Shown here piece after piece: positions 35,305-48,280 of a stretch of DNA of 64,000 nucleotides; position 1 is the stretch's first letter; every line of letters starts with the position of its first letter. A program made the position numbers and the translations under genes. Below the pieces are notes generated by a model, which had not been told where the DNA came from, did no database searches, and saw only the letters and a list, made by a program, of their open reading frames with translations. The stretch spans positions 692,516-756,515 of the forward strand of contig NW_019091465.1 in the NCBI RefSeq assembly GCF_001949145.1, in the 5' to 3' direction. The stretch is from Acanthaster planci (lineage: Eukaryota > Echinodermata > Asteroidea > Valvatida > Acanthasteridae).

Positions 35305-36380
35305 TCTTCAAAGGCTCTGAGACATATATTATCATTAAACCCTGCACATTGGGCTCACAACATCTGAACATGCCTGACCATCTCGGAGTCCCTGTGGAGT
35401 ATGCTACACTTATTATCAGGCGCAAACGACTAATTATAACCATCACGGGTATATGCCGTAAATTATACCGATTTACGGCTCGGTGTATTCGGAGAGGCAC
35501 ATAGGGGTAAAGTGAACTTGATCAAGATCACAACATGCTGCCAACCCTATGATCAGAAGTTACAAACCCTAGACACTATGTCACAGGCCCCCTATGTAGG
35601 CAGGAATTTCAATTCCTGTCAATTTCTTCTTTCTTAAACTTCCTTTTTTTGCGTAGTAGCATATCCAGGTTTGGGTTGGCGGGGGGGGGAATAGATTTCT
35701 CTCTATAAATGACAGTTACAGTTTCTGTCAAACGCAAACAATGCCTGATCCTCCAAAAGTGGCAGTACACTTCAGGACTGCAGCTACGGTGGACCCTTTT
35801 CCAGCCCAGCAGACATGATACCATTACAGGTTCTGATCTCAGGGTCCGTTCCGTTGTCTCATTTATGTTTCGAAAACTAACCCTATGCCGTGAATAGCCC
35901 TGAGGGTGCATAATATTCGATTCACCCTAAGGTTTCTTGTGTTGTTTTGTGGATGGAACATCTTGTCAAAAAGTTTCCCACCACCTCACACTACACCACA
36001 CCGCCCACCACGCCCCTCCCGCGCTGCAAATAAAGTGTTGTAAATTTGAACAGGAAATGTTTTACAGTGTGGCTTTCTAGTGTGACGGAGAAGGATTTAC
36101 ATCGGTTGTTCAATGACAAATACATGTAGGCCCTACACGTACCCACGTGAAGCACTGTCACGGTTTGCCTCTTGCAAAGCATTGTTAGGTTCATTGTTAA
36201 GGACGCTTTCCTGACAGCGTGAGTTCCTACGACAATCACAGATCTACAATGAAACTGACCACCACAGGGCCTATGATTTAGCTGCCTCATACGGTGTTGT
36301 TTAGTTATGAAGTCCAGCGCGCTGCACGTGTTCAGGGGGATTCATTCTCACGGGGACATTTTCAAAGTACCGCGTGTGGC

Positions 36381-36485
36381 ATGGATTCCGTTCACGACTC
36401 CCTCGACGGCACTAACTTTGAGGGGGACAAGCGCAACGGAGACGCCGTTGCCACGGATACAGTGTACGCGTTTTATGACTGGTAA
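36381..36485 (+). CDS. Small open frame in a CpG-rich patch, uncertain
   Basis: MDSVHDSLDGTNFEGDKRNG followed by DAVATDTVYAFYDW and TAA. It is acidic and codon-like, but an overlapping frame from 36307 is equally open, and a possible donor at 36482 would leave phase 2, incompatible with the DIXDC1 CH exon. An AATAAA lies downstream at about 36655. No family recognised. Confidence 0.2.
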   Translation: MDSVHDSLDGTNFEGDKRNGDAVATDTVYAFYDW

Positions 36486-38370
36486 TATATCAGGGTGAAA
36501 AATGAGGAAGGTTAACACAGCGTTTAACCACATGTCCCTAACTGTCATAATATATTCGGCAGCTGTCGAAGTTGTCGCCTTTGGAAATCGAAAATACACT
36601 GAATGTATAAGGGTTCTAATCTAGTGTTAGGGGCTTGCATTATTTATGGGGTGTAAATAAAGACGACGTGATTTGATTAATGTTTGTGCAGGGGTTTTAT
36701 TCTGTGATTTCGCACAGGGACCACTGCGACGCATTTCCAAATCACAACAGTCCAGCTCGTGGCGTATGCATGTTTTGTCGCCGCCTTTTTGTGGCCCATT
36801 CACTTTGGTTGTTTTTATGTGTCAGCTTTGATTATTTTTTGTGGCTGTTGAGATGATTTTGTTCCTTTTGTTGTTGTTCCCCCTTTCTCTTCTCGTTTCG
36901 TTTTGTATGATAGTCTTTGCGATCCATAAACATTTGCCCCAGCCTTTGCTCTTGTACAGATGCGACAGAAAAGCCCGTTTCTCGCAGCTCAGCACTTCCA
37001 ATAAAAGAGGGCGCCCTTTACAAGCGCCGTCCCCGATATATATCATTTCCACGCTATGTGTGCGTACCGCGCCGAACCGTAGCGCGGCGTCGTGTAACCA
37101 AGTCGTATTTCGCACCAGGAGGGGATGAATCAGGGCTGGATTTTGTCACAAAACGGGAGGACTTTTATGATTCCACAGGATGTGAATGATATTGGAGGGT
37201 GCATGGACACGGACCGCTGCTTTTACGGTAAAATCGGACCCGAATTTTGCAGGGAAAATTGTTAAGACACTTCGAGACGAAAAGCAAGTGATTCGGGGAA
37301 TCGCCATTTTGATCATGCACACAATCACGTACGAAGTTGGCCCCAAGCGGGCTTGAATGCCGTACACGTACATTTACATTGGGCCCATGCATGTATGTGT
37401 AGTGTTGCTTTTTATGCTTCAGTCACTTTCTAGGTTGAGTGCTGGGGGGGGGGCCCTCGATACCTGTAAATAATGTCCCGCTGTGGGGCTAGGCCCTGTA
37501 GCCAGGTAACCGTTTGCATTGAGAAAAAATGTTGTGAGGCCTAGGCTAGGAGTAGGACCTATTTTACGTGTCGTTGTTACCGATCCTAGTAGTAGTAGGG
37601 CCTACAACTTAGTCTCTTAGTAGGGTCTTTCACAACTCGCTTCATGCTCAAGTAGTCTGGTCAGTTCCCAAGAATTACTTAGATTAGATAAGCGTCGGCG
37701 AGGCATACTGGTATTTGTTTCTTTGCTCTGTTATGTCTGTAGATCCATATATTGCCGTACAGTGTTATCAAAAATAGGAGTCAGTGATTAACAATAATAA
37801 TTGTATTTTGTTGGTCAAGCCCATGCACCTGTAGACTGTGTTACGCTTATGGTGTCATTGCACACATTTATAATTTACTGATCTCCGAGAATGGTGGCAG
37901 AAAGTATTGTTGTTCCTGTATGTTTAGCATGGTCTTACATCATGTACATGTTAGCCATCCTTGGATCCCAGTCCTCTCAGCAGTAGTTCCACATACATGT
38001 AGGTCAATAAATAACTTGCTATATTCCAAAATTGGGTGACATCTTGTAAGTCAGGTTCAATCTATTTGACACTTCTACTGGTCCGTGTCCACCACCCTCC
38101 AGGGAAGTACAGTGACCCTTGACCTCTGGGAAACATCAATCAGTCGCCGGGAGAAGAAAACTGAGCTGAGAAGACACGTGCATTTCATGTGTGCCATTGT
38201 CTGCCGAATCCGGGACACTGACAGAACAAGTTGAGGGAGGAACTGAGCAGTGTTTCTAAGGAGTTTGGTTTTAGACTGACATGGGATGTGAACGATGGAT
38301 GTGAGATTGCTCAGAGCTGTTGATATCAATAAACACCAGGCGCTGGTAAAGTAGGTTTCACCCGGCTGAG

Positions 38371-38448
38371 ATGTCGACCACTGCCTCCCCTGCCCCCTTG
38401 ACCCCCAAGGGCAAGGCGGGGTCATCGCACTCTTGGGAGGAATGGACG
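38371..38448 (+). CDS. DIXDC1: DIXDC1 candidate alternative first coding exon (short)
   Basis: ATG at 38371 opens 26 codons, MSTTASPAPLTPKGKAGSSH then SWEEWT, to a strong donor GTAAGT at 38449, phase 0. The CH-domain exon at 63144 accepts phase 0, so the two can join in frame, giving SWEEWT followed by QQLQAYVAWVN. The G/C-rich codon-structured run stands out from the surrounding A/T-rich sequence. Vertebrate DIXDC1/Ccd1 is known to produce several isoforms with different N-termini from separate promoters, which makes an alternative start plausible. Assignment rests on position, strand and phase, not on homology of the 26 residues. Transcript evidence is needed to confirm it. Confidence 0.55.
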
Positions 38449-39115
38449 GTAAGTAGCAGCAGCTGGTGTACCTGTGTACATGTGCACACATCTTGATCAG
38501 CAGGGTTGCCTCGTCTTGTGCGCATTTAACAGTAGCCCAACTTTGCTGGCAACATACACGTAGATTCTAGTAGGATTGGGGAGAGTCAACACCATGTCTG
38601 TCGGTGAAGGAGCGATCTCAGTTTCTGGGTAGAAAATAAATTCCTCTCTACTCCCAACAAGAGAAGGATCCATTATTAAGGATGTGGTTTTCATTCCACT
38701 GTGCACTGTTTACAGTGAAATCATAACTGTTCTGGTTTATCAGTCATCGTCTGCAAACATTCACAAAAAATGACTGCAGTGCCAATATCCTTAGCAATGG
38801 GTTGGAAAAGATACACTGACATGGGGTAAAAAGCTACCTTTATGACCGTGGAAATGTGCATGAACAGGGAAATATTTGGCTATTCATAACACGCCAGCTG
38901 GAACTAAACTGTGCGATCTACTGTACATGTAACAAATAACCTGTGACAAGCTTCATGTACATGAATACAGTATAATGCCTGTAGATGTATAAATGTACAC
39001 ATGCACAGTATGTACATGTAGACTGTGCAGTGTACAGTAAGGGGGATTGTATACTTGGGGACCCCCCTGTTTTTTGTCATTTTAATCTTGCAAAAAGGCC
39101 GCGACAATTTTTTTT

Positions 39116-39190
39116 TTAGCTTGCCTGATCGGGCAGGCCATGCCATGAATTCGCTTGCCCAAATTAGATCAACACTTGCCCAAGATTTCT
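39116..39190 (+). repeat. Possible dispersed module, paired with 40030-40110 (inverted)
   Basis: TTGCCTGATCGGGCAGG and CTTGCCCAAATTAGATC resemble, with many mismatches, the reverse complement of 40030-40110 (CCTGTCTGATAGCCCGG, ATTCGGGCAATTAAAATT). They may be two inverted copies of one old repeat. The alignment is weak. Confidence 0.25.
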
Positions 39191-40765
39191 CAGAATCCAT
39201 GATTATTATGGTTATTTAACTTAGGCCTGCTGCATGCATTCAGTATTAGGCCCCCCAAAATAATTGTACTTCCAATTATATGCCTCTTAAAAATAGGGTC
39301 GGTAGGTTGGAAATTTTTTTTTGGGGGGGTCAATTTTTTTTGTCCTGATTGAATGGCATGAATGGGGACGACAGCTTCCAAAATTATCTCAAAAAGTGAT
39401 GAACACCTGTCTTAATCAATGCAAAAATTTCTACAGGTGACAATTCACAAGAATTATGGGCAATTCACCCAGTGTGACTCAGGCAATCACATCGGCAAAC
39501 TGGCCAACAATGTATCCCGTGGTAAGCGTGCGTGAGGCATCCCGACCAGTGAGTGAAAAACCTTGTGCCGCGGCAGGAAATTTGTTGAAAGACGCCCGCT
39601 TCGAGTACGAGCAAAACAAACTCAAATTAAACTCATCAACACAGAAAATACCAAATAAGAGACCAAGGAACTTGCAGAAAACCTCTTGCAACATTGATTT
39701 TTTTGACCTGTGGCTTTAGGGTTGCGTGCATGTATGGCCAATGTAGATTAATCGACCGGAACATAGACTTGTTCTGGTTGCTACATTTCTTTGCATGGGC
39801 ACGGCGTGGCGGGAACCAGAGCAGCTTCGTTATGCATTGAGCTGTGGGCACGTGTTTTCACCACTGCGAAAGCGAAACGTGAATGACAACTCATGAAAAT
39901 AATGGAAAATTCTTTCCAAAAATTGCAAATATAAGTACAAAAACATACAAACACAAGCATTTTAACGTGAGAAAAAGTTATTGAAAGATATTTTGTGAAG
40001 ACAGAAAAGACATCAGTTTTTCTGGACTTGCTGGAACGGGCACACCTAGTTAGAATTTTAATTGCCCGAATGAAAATCTGATTGCCCCGGGCTATCAGAC
40101 AGGCGATTCGTCGCAGCCTACTTGCAAAACTGGTAAATCCTCTCAAAAAACAAGGGCTACACTCTCTCTATTGTGCTGACCTTATTTTGGGGGAAATTTC
40201 AAATAATAAATTGTGAGAAAATGCATCAGTACCATAGGTAAGAGGATTAGGAATCGTGTAAGAACAATTATCTACGTACATGTATTACTCTACAATTTTC
40301 TGTGATAATATGGTACATGTACATATTTACCCTGAATTATGTTTGTCAGTGATGGGAAAGTGGAAATATACATACTCTACATGTGTGCCTGACCTACATG
40401 TATGCAAACCAAACTGCTTTCAGGCAAACAAACAACGAAGCCTCAGTTAAATAAACTTGGGATCATGAATGTCACAGTGGCGTGCAAGCATGAATAGCTC
40501 AGCACCTGCCATACCAAATCCTCTTTACCCTTCTCGTGACTACCATCGCCTGACCATAGTCAACCGTTGCTCTCAGTCTTACATACTGGCTAACAAGGAT
40601 AATGTATGGAGATTTATTCTAATTGCCTTGGTGCGCAACAGAATAAATCAACATTTTGGCAAAGTCGGGTAAAAGTACTGCACATGCAGCCAGCATAGTG
40701 TAGTGGTTTCTCATTCCAATCGCAGGAAGCACCGGAGAATAACTGCTACATGTAGTTGGTTATTG

Positions 40766-40968
40766 TATTGACCGATTCGATGATGCCATTACTGCGGTGT
40801 CCCCCCGTCACTCAGGCGCGCATTCCTAGGCTTTGACAAGCAGGTGATTTTGGGTAGCAGTGCACTCCCATTGGCTGAGGAGGAGGCATTCAATGTGCAT
40901 CTCTTTGTTCATTCGCATGGGGACACCGCAGTAATGGCTCCTGATTCTTGTCACCGGATCGGTCTATA
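40766..40968. mobile_element. MITE family B, copy 2
   Basis: The left arm GCCATTACTGCGGTGTCC begins at 40785. The right arm GGACACCGCAGTAATGGC ends at 40938. Similarity extends outward to TATTGACCGATTCG on the left and, reverse-complemented, TATAGACCGATCCGG on the right. The core arm and the overall span match copy 1 (17427-17629); interiors differ. Confidence 0.8.
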
Positions 40969-41359
40969 CATGTACACTACTGGACTTTTGGAAGTTTTTG
41001 GGGTGATTAATATTTGACTTTGTACTTGTAACCAATACCGTTGCTTTTGATAATAATAAAATGTCAAAATCGTCCTTGCACGCCATGTGCACAAACATTC
41101 ATTGGAATGCCTTGTAGAATTTTTTTTTAAATTGCGAATGTACATGTACCTGCAGATGAAACAAGCACACCATCTAAAACTTCAAGTACTATGCACTCAC
41201 TACATGTACACGTATGCACATGGCTCTGCATATGTACACACGTACTGCGTGTAAGCTTCCACTACATGAACTAGTGAGCTGATTAGAAATTCCAGATGCA
41301 GAATTTTCAAATGTTAAAGAGTAGCTGCAATGAATTTTTTTTAAGATCTACATATTTCC

Positions 41360-42140
41360 CTGCAACTTTGTATTCTTCAATGTGTGAAAAACTCCTTTAC
41401 ATTCGTATTTGGTTGAATGCATTGAAAAGTGCACTTCTTAAAACTTTTCAAATTATCCATGCTTTCCTGGACTACTGAGGGCGCTGTTGCTGTGATGTCA
41501 TCTAGGGAAGACACAGTTCAGTGCATATAGGTTTTTCTGGTCAGATTGTGAGCCCAGAATTTACTTACGGAAAACACTTCTGAGAATGGGATTGATGCTT
41601 GGTTATTGCTACTGTACCGATATGTACATGTAAACAATAAGGAATCATCAAAGAAGACAAAATTTAATTCAGCGAAATCTACAGAAACGCAATACTTTTT
41701 GTGTACACACCATATTAACACTGAGACTTTCTTCTCGGGGATGAGATCACAGTTTTGCTCATGAATACATGTACATGTATGTGACTGGCTCTGCAAAAAT
41801 GGCCCTTGGGCTTACTGTGACAAATTGATTTTAAGTGATGCCCAGGGATAGAGAGGCATTTTAATAAGGATTAAATGTGTGCATTTTGACCTCTGTCCCA
41901 CTTTCTATTCCTGAGATCCAGAGAAATTTAGAATTGATCTCTGGTAGATGTATGGAATGGTCTGTACAGTCTACAGAGGCATAGCATGACTTAAGGGACT
42001 TTTTTGCACAGTGGGTCACATATGGAACCATCATTAGCATAAAAACCCACAATGCATTATAATAGGGGACCAACCCTTTGAAATCGTGAAACAAAAGTTG
42101 ACACTGACGTTAACAGAGATGCAAAGGTGCATTTTGAAGG
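41360..42140 (+). repeat. Unclassified interspersed repeat, copy 2
   Basis: Partner of 20605-21154, same orientation, longer because of internal insertions including TACATGTA words near 41625 and 41770. See that entry for the shared words. Possibly an old non-autonomous transposon or the UTR of a retroelement. Confidence 0.6.
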
Positions 42141-42619
42141 TTTGTATTAAAACAAGTAGATTGCAGAGCTACATGTAACCTTTAATTAATTATTCTTGAA
42201 ATCTATGCTTGAAACAGACTGTTACATCCAGTCTCTCGACATTGTGTGTTACATGTACAAAAAATAAGACACTGTACATGGACTGCCTGGTGAAATTATT
42301 ACCCACAAAACACCAATGCGCGGGCAGCTTTCGCTAAAGGTGAAATGTCATTTATGTACTCATGGCCCTACAGGTAAATTCAGGAGATTTTTGTGTGACA
42401 CATCATAAATGTATGTACTCGGAACTCTTACCGGTATGCAACCCTTTACATGTATGGGTACCGGTACCTGTGCATAACAAGTGTTTGGGACCAATGGCTA
42501 TGCCAGTACTACTGGTAGTTGACATTTGTAAGGAAAATTGGTACCATTCTCCAACAAGGGACTCACTTCAAGTTGCCCAGCGGGTCGCGTGCGCTTCCAT
42601 TCACAAATGACTACTGAGC

Positions 42620-42663
42620 TGTACATGTACATGTACAGTGTACAGTACATGTACATGAACATG
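42620..42663. repeat. TACATGTA cluster
   Basis: Runs of GTACATGTACATGTAC and GTACATGTACATG separated by GTGTACA. The word is its own reverse complement. Confidence 0.85.
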
Positions 42664-43464
42664 CCTGGGGCTAACTTTGATCAGTCCAGACTGACTTGTC
42701 CTCCAGTTTATAGCCCATTTTAATCCCCTCAATTCTGAAACACCAGGTGGTTTACCAACATTACTGATACAACAGCCTGACCTTGCTTCAGGACACCACC
42801 TGGTCACTTGTGTTTTGTACTGTCAGTTGTTTTCCAAGTGCCATGTGCCTCATCTACTTACCCACCTGTCCACCTGCTAAAGATATATCCAATGTTGGCA
42901 CAGACATTTTTTTTTTAACTGGTAACAAAATTTGCACTTCCCCTCTCACATTTAAAAACGTTTTTCTTGAGCACCAGTGAGTAAAATGTTTATATATGTA
43001 CTACAGTACAGACTGGTACAGTTGTGTCGAAAGGGTATGCCTGTTCGTGTACTGGTACAATACATGTACATGATGTTGATAGTACTCAAACTAGGCCCAG
43101 CATGCATTCCATTAGCACCCATTGTTAATGCACTCTCTCCCACATGGGACAGCCCTTTTGCAGAAGGGTAATGACCCTTTTTTCAGAGAATTTGCAAGGC
43201 TGGCTAGTTACATTGAAGGGTGTTGATTGGATAGGATTAAAAGGGATAGGCTTGATACACTTGTAGTTTGATAACATGTACCCTATAGTGGTATCTTGGG
43301 TACTTCACAAAGATGTTACCTGTATCAGGAGCACTTGGTTTGAAATGTCACACCCTATTGGGGAATGTGGAAAGCTGTTGTTACCATTTGCATATAAGTA
43401 TGATAGACTCATTGCTAGAAGAGATAAACATAATCACTGCGGTGGATGACAAATATAGGAAAAA

Positions 43465-43504
43465 GATAATCGATGACTCCCGGTGTCGCGAGTCATCGAT
43501 TATC
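43465..43504. repeat. Perfect 15-bp hairpin with flanking direct repeats
   Basis: GATAATCGATGACTC and GAGTCATCGATTATC form a perfect stem around CCGGTGTCGC. The word AGACTCATTGCT occurs at 43405-43416 and again at 43506-43517, bracketing the hairpin and 48 bases to its left. Confidence 0.75.
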
Positions 43505-44324
43505 GAGACTCATTGCTCTTGATAGGGGCTTGTTTACTGTTCTTCACACCAGACAGTAGGAACCTAGGGGGGAGGGGGAGAGGGGAGAGGAGGCAGTAGC
43601 CCCCTGAAAATATGGTGGGTGGTGGGGGCTGGGCCCCCCGAAAAACGTTGTTTAATTTGCGTTGAGAGTATTTGTAGCAGTGTGTGATAATTTACTCATT
43701 TATCACATAGGAAAAATAGAAAAATATAGAGAGATTTTATTTTTCTGCCCCCCCCAATTAGAAACATCTTCCTATTGTGCCTCCTTCACACAATGTAAAC
43801 AGTGTCGGGAACATACATGTACCGACCGGTACACAGTGGTCTGATGTGAAAGACATGTATGTACCAAATAGGTTTTTATGTAATTAAGAGGAAATCATGC
43901 CAGATAATGCCAGCGTTGGTTCACAGGGATACACTGCACACTTCACAGGACTTACTCCAACATGGCTTTGTAGGCTGAAGCTTCGGAGAAGAATCGGCTA
44001 CTGTTTTTCGAAGACTTTACATGTAACTTGTCTAGAGCACAAACCTCCCCCTTCCCGTATCCTTGCCTAAAGCACCACCAAAAAAAAAAAGGCTGCACAA
44101 ATACTGGCATCTTAGATCACAAAGTAAGGGATCTTAGAAAAGTGAATTTACAATGTACTTGAATTAAATAAAAACTTGTAATTCAGCAATGCAGCACACA
44201 ACACAAATCTTGCTTGAAGGTGTCGGTGTTCTCAGTGGGGAATTAGTTTTGTTCTTTTGTTTTTCGTATGAGGGGGATTTGTGTACATGTAGCTTTTAGT
44301 TTGGATGTATGCAGTAAATTTCCT

Positions 44325-44440
44325 GAACTAATTCAGTGGAACTAATTCTAATTCAGTGGAATATTTAGCCAAGTCAGAATTCAGTTGCATGGTTAGCTAA
44401 GTCAGAATTCAGTGGATTGGTCAGCCTGGTTAGCATTTAG
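44325..44440 (+). repeat. Degenerate 28-bp minisatellite
   Basis: Units such as TAGCCAAGTCAGAATTCAGT and TAGCTAAGTCAGAATTCAGT start 28 bases apart (44366, 44394), with shorter CTAATTCAGTGGA units to the left and a decayed unit to the right. Confidence 0.6.
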
Positions 44441-45568
44441 GGAAGGTTTGCTGGGGCTGTGGTTGGAGTTGGGTGAGATACATGTCATAGCACCTCAGGA
44501 TGGCGTTTGTGGAGTGTTGGTTGACACAGGAAGGGTTTATGGGGCAGAAGTGTAAGAAGCTAGACTCCTCTGAGTATAATCACCCAATTTGAGATGTGGG
44601 GTCTTGCTGCTTTCTAGGGGAGTGTCTTCTGATTATGGCAACAGTCGGGGAAAATGTCTGAAATTTTCAGGATGCAGAATGTGCCTAAAATGTCTACGTG
44701 CCAAACAGGCTCTCTGTCAAGAGGGGGGGGCTGTACCGGGGTGGGAAGAGAGGACCTTTACTGGTGCAAAGGAGTCAAGAGCAAACAACCAGAACGACCT
44801 GAAAGCCACCCTGCAACTCTGCCCTCCTGTCTGGTCGGTCGACGGAATATAAGTGTACATTTAGTCATTATCTGTGACAAGGTTTCGAGGGCATGATCTC
44901 ATGTCCAGCTTTGCCCAGACATGTTCTTTCTCAAATGTAAACATTTCCAAATGAGTCTGTGTCATTCTGAAACTTTGGTTGGCACAATGTGATTTATGGA
45001 AGAGGGGGCTTCAGGTAAATGAATGTCTGAAGTTGCCAAGGGCTTGGAATATAAAAACTTGTGCATACGATGTACCAAAAAAAAAATGGCCAAAAAAGGG
45101 TATGCTATCTGTTAAATAGCCAGTACATGTACATGTAGTGCATACTATTTACTTGTGTTTAACCCTGCGACGCGTTCTCAAGGTCAAACCTACACGTAAT
45201 GACAGGTTTGAAGACAGAAGTTGATCTATTCCTGGCAACTTTCTTTTTCTCTGGCTGCTCATTTTACCGTACTTGCATTTTGGGATGGTTAATAGTAATT
45301 CTTGGGGGAGATACAAGGAGGGGGGCGCTCAGTGTTCTCTCAATGTTTTCTTTATGTCTTTTCCCTTGTATCTATACCTAAATTGCCTCTCTTTTTAAAC
45401 GGTTTTCTTTTTCCGCTTTCTGATTTTTTACTCGTTTTTAAATGTACATTTTCAGGTACATGTGTGTGCATTTTTTAAGAATGAGAAATCTTTTTCTGCA
45501 GACGACACAGATATATTTATGGTAATGTTTATATTTTTTTTATGTAGAGTATTTCTTTTTCTTTTTCA

Positions 45569-45641
45569 CTGAGGGCCCCAAATGATCAGTTTAGCTGCTG
45601 GATGGGTTACCCTCAATAAAGATGGTTTAAATAAATAAATC
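45569..45641 (+). mobile_element. 3' end of a 5'-truncated non-LTR retrotransposon
   Basis: GAGGGCCCCAAATGATCAG, then GGGTTACCCTCAATAAAG, then a terminal TTTAAATAAATAAAT. Stop-rich 3' sequence with an AATAAA and a terminal (AAAT)n microsatellite is the usual 3' end of LINE-type elements. No reverse transcriptase frame remains upstream; the T-rich sequence from about 45200 may be part of the same UTR. The clade is not determined. Confidence 0.45.
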
Positions 45642-48243
45642 CAAACATCTACTGTACTACTCTTCAGTGAAGTTTACAACTTCTTGTAAATAAAGTGGTT
45701 GTGTTGGCCATCGTCTCCAGAAAAAGAACGGTGGCTAGGAATCAGCATAGTCTTCACAATTGTACTTTAAAACTTTCAATCCAAGTACATGTACATGTGT
45801 ACTTAAACTCTAAACTGCAATTTCCACATCTCCAAAAGAAAGAATCCTTCTTTGTTGATTTTATTTTTAAATAAAAAACTAAAAACAAATGCATAATTAT
45901 GTGCATTGTTTTGGTACATGGTTGTTGTATCATAAATGTAGACTCAAATTTTAATCCTTAATCTAATTTTTATCAACTTAGAATGTGCTTGATTTGGAAA
46001 AGGAAATTGATGATATTCACCATGAAGTGTCAGTATTTTCCTTCACATTCCAGTATCATGTTCTAGTTGCAGACATGTACATGTCACTGATTGAGACACT
46101 GGCAGTCGACTTCAGAGCATAACGGGCAAATCTCCTCAACCGCTCATTTTAATTTCACATTTCGCCGATAACAGGTGCAAGTGTCTGGCACAGAATGCCA
46201 TGCATAATTGACTTATCACAACCAGGTGCACGACTGATGGCATTTCTGAGTGTTCTCAAGAGACATTACCGTCGATGCAGTATGCGATATACATGTACAG
46301 ATGTGTCTTCCTATTTCCAGATGTAAATTTTGACAGTGCAATACTGCAGTTGATTTTTTATGGGGGGGTGGGTATTTTAGAAAATTTGAAACTGCAAAAT
46401 TTTAAGAAAAAAAATGCAGTTTGAATGTGGTGCCAAATTAAGGTTATTTCTAGTTTATCCTTTAACCGTAGACTCAGAATCAGTGTAAAAAGAAGGGAAA
46501 AAATTTAGAAAAATTGATACTTAGCCCCAGACACGTAAGAACCTAATTTTTGTTACCATAAGAAGCAATGCCCATTTTATGCATTGCCTACTACAGAGTG
46601 CACATGTACGGTACCCAGTGCGTACTCCAGGACCGGTACTTACACGGTCGTGTGTGAAACCGTGTTTTCGAAATGCTCCCATTCCAACAAGAATCACTCT
46701 CCTGGACCGGATTCTTACACATTAAAAATTTCTCCATTTTGAGCGATTTCCAAATATCAGTTTCATGAAATCCTTGTGGAGACCTATACAGTATTCAACC
46801 CATTCTCCTGGGCCTCCACAAGGCACCGTATTCCGAAACATGAACAAAGCCCTGTCTCCACAAGGATACAAATTTTGGAAGGTGCGTACATGTACATGCA
46901 TGTACTGGTACGTGTACATTTAAGGTCACTCGTCCTTGCAGCCAGTTACATGGATCTGTGGCTTTTGTTAGTCTCCTTCATGAAAGAGAGTCATCTTCAT
47001 CAGCCCAGAGGCAGGTTGGGGGTTGTATTGTGCTGGTCATTGTGTCCCACCGCTAGCACACATGTAATGACCATTGTGGTTCTACCGGTCTGTGTGAGGA
47101 ATTACAGAACTTTGACACATACAGGTACATTGTATCTAGGCAAAAGAAATCCATATCAGAGATCAGAGATACCACTGTACTGTAAATTGTGTCTTCATTC
47201 AAGCTTAAGCTCACATCTCTGTCCATGGTATTTGTTCTCATCATGCATGAGAGCCAGGACTTCACATTAGATAAACTGCAGCTTCATGTACAGTGTTGCT
47301 GATGACACAATAACAAAATTTATTTTATGCGCAATACAGTTACAACTTCTTAAAAGAAGAGAAATCAACAATACCTTACATCAAACCATACAGGTACATG
47401 TGTGTGTGTACGTGTGGAGTGTACATGAATGATTCATGTAGCTTAAAGAAGGCGGACATACATGCACAATGCACACGTACACATTCTGTACATGGATGTG
47501 TGCAGTGCTTAGTTTTGGAGAACGATTTTGCAAGATACCGGTAATCGAAATAAGGAGAATCACACATGAGACTAGTCCACACTGGTATATGCATTATGTA
47601 CAGTGTACGTATGCCGTGCCCGACTTGGCGCATGGCACACTGCACTTGTGCCTAAAAATATGAACATAATTTTCTAACAAACCTGTATTGTACATGTATG
47701 TATAAGAGCAGGTTATCATAATTTATCAGAAGTTATCAACTTTAACTACCCGGTATCTTAAATGTGTTTGGGATTTTCTGAGACTTTTTTCAAGTTTCCC
47801 ATTTTGGGGAACATTCAGCTAAATTCTTGCCCAATTATTTCCAGACATCACCTTTTGTCAATTATGGATTTGAAATGTTCATGACACTGATATTGTTCAC
47901 AAGAGGTTTTACAGAAGATGCATGTATTATGAAGCTTACAATGCTACATGTACCGATATGTATTATTCAACCAAATGGATTTGAAGGGTTTTTCAACAAG
48001 AGGTTTGGCAACACTGTGTGAGGAAAGTAAAGTGAGAGTTGAAGTGTGCCACGTTAGGGGACTCTACTTCATGTACATGTACAATGTATGTACCGGGATG
48101 TGAATGCTCGTTGCTTCAGCTTCCAACTTCAATTTTAAAAGCTGAATTCGTATTGTTCATTTCCACTCAACCAGACAATTATCCTTTCCACCCCTGGCCA
48201 GTTTTGAATAGTCTTGTCATGGGCAGGGTCACAATTGACGCTC

Positions 48244-48280
48244 CATGCCCCCAAAATCCATAATTTGGATTTTGGGCATG
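48244..48280. repeat. Short hairpin
   Basis: CATGCCCCCAAAATCCA and TTGGATTTTGGGCATG pair with a two-base bulge across a TAA-rich loop. Confidence 0.5.

Larger units (their letters stand above)
28923..38370 (+). other. Non-coding stretch, intron if the 28257 exon belongs to DIXDC1
   Basis: No coding exon is convincing here. It contains a SINE-like fragment (29720-29762), one arm of MITE family A (35263-35304), poly-G tracts (29768, 32190, 35683, 37444) and a doubtful open frame at 36381. CpG-rich patches near 33500-33650 and 36300-37130 could be promoters, but no gene start is visible. Confidence 0.5.

Noticed and set aside
36841-37128. Hydrophobic N-terminal open frame resembling a signal anchor
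   Set aside because: The hydrophobic run comes from a T/C-rich low-complexity tract; the rest has no homology, and the start would be GTG.
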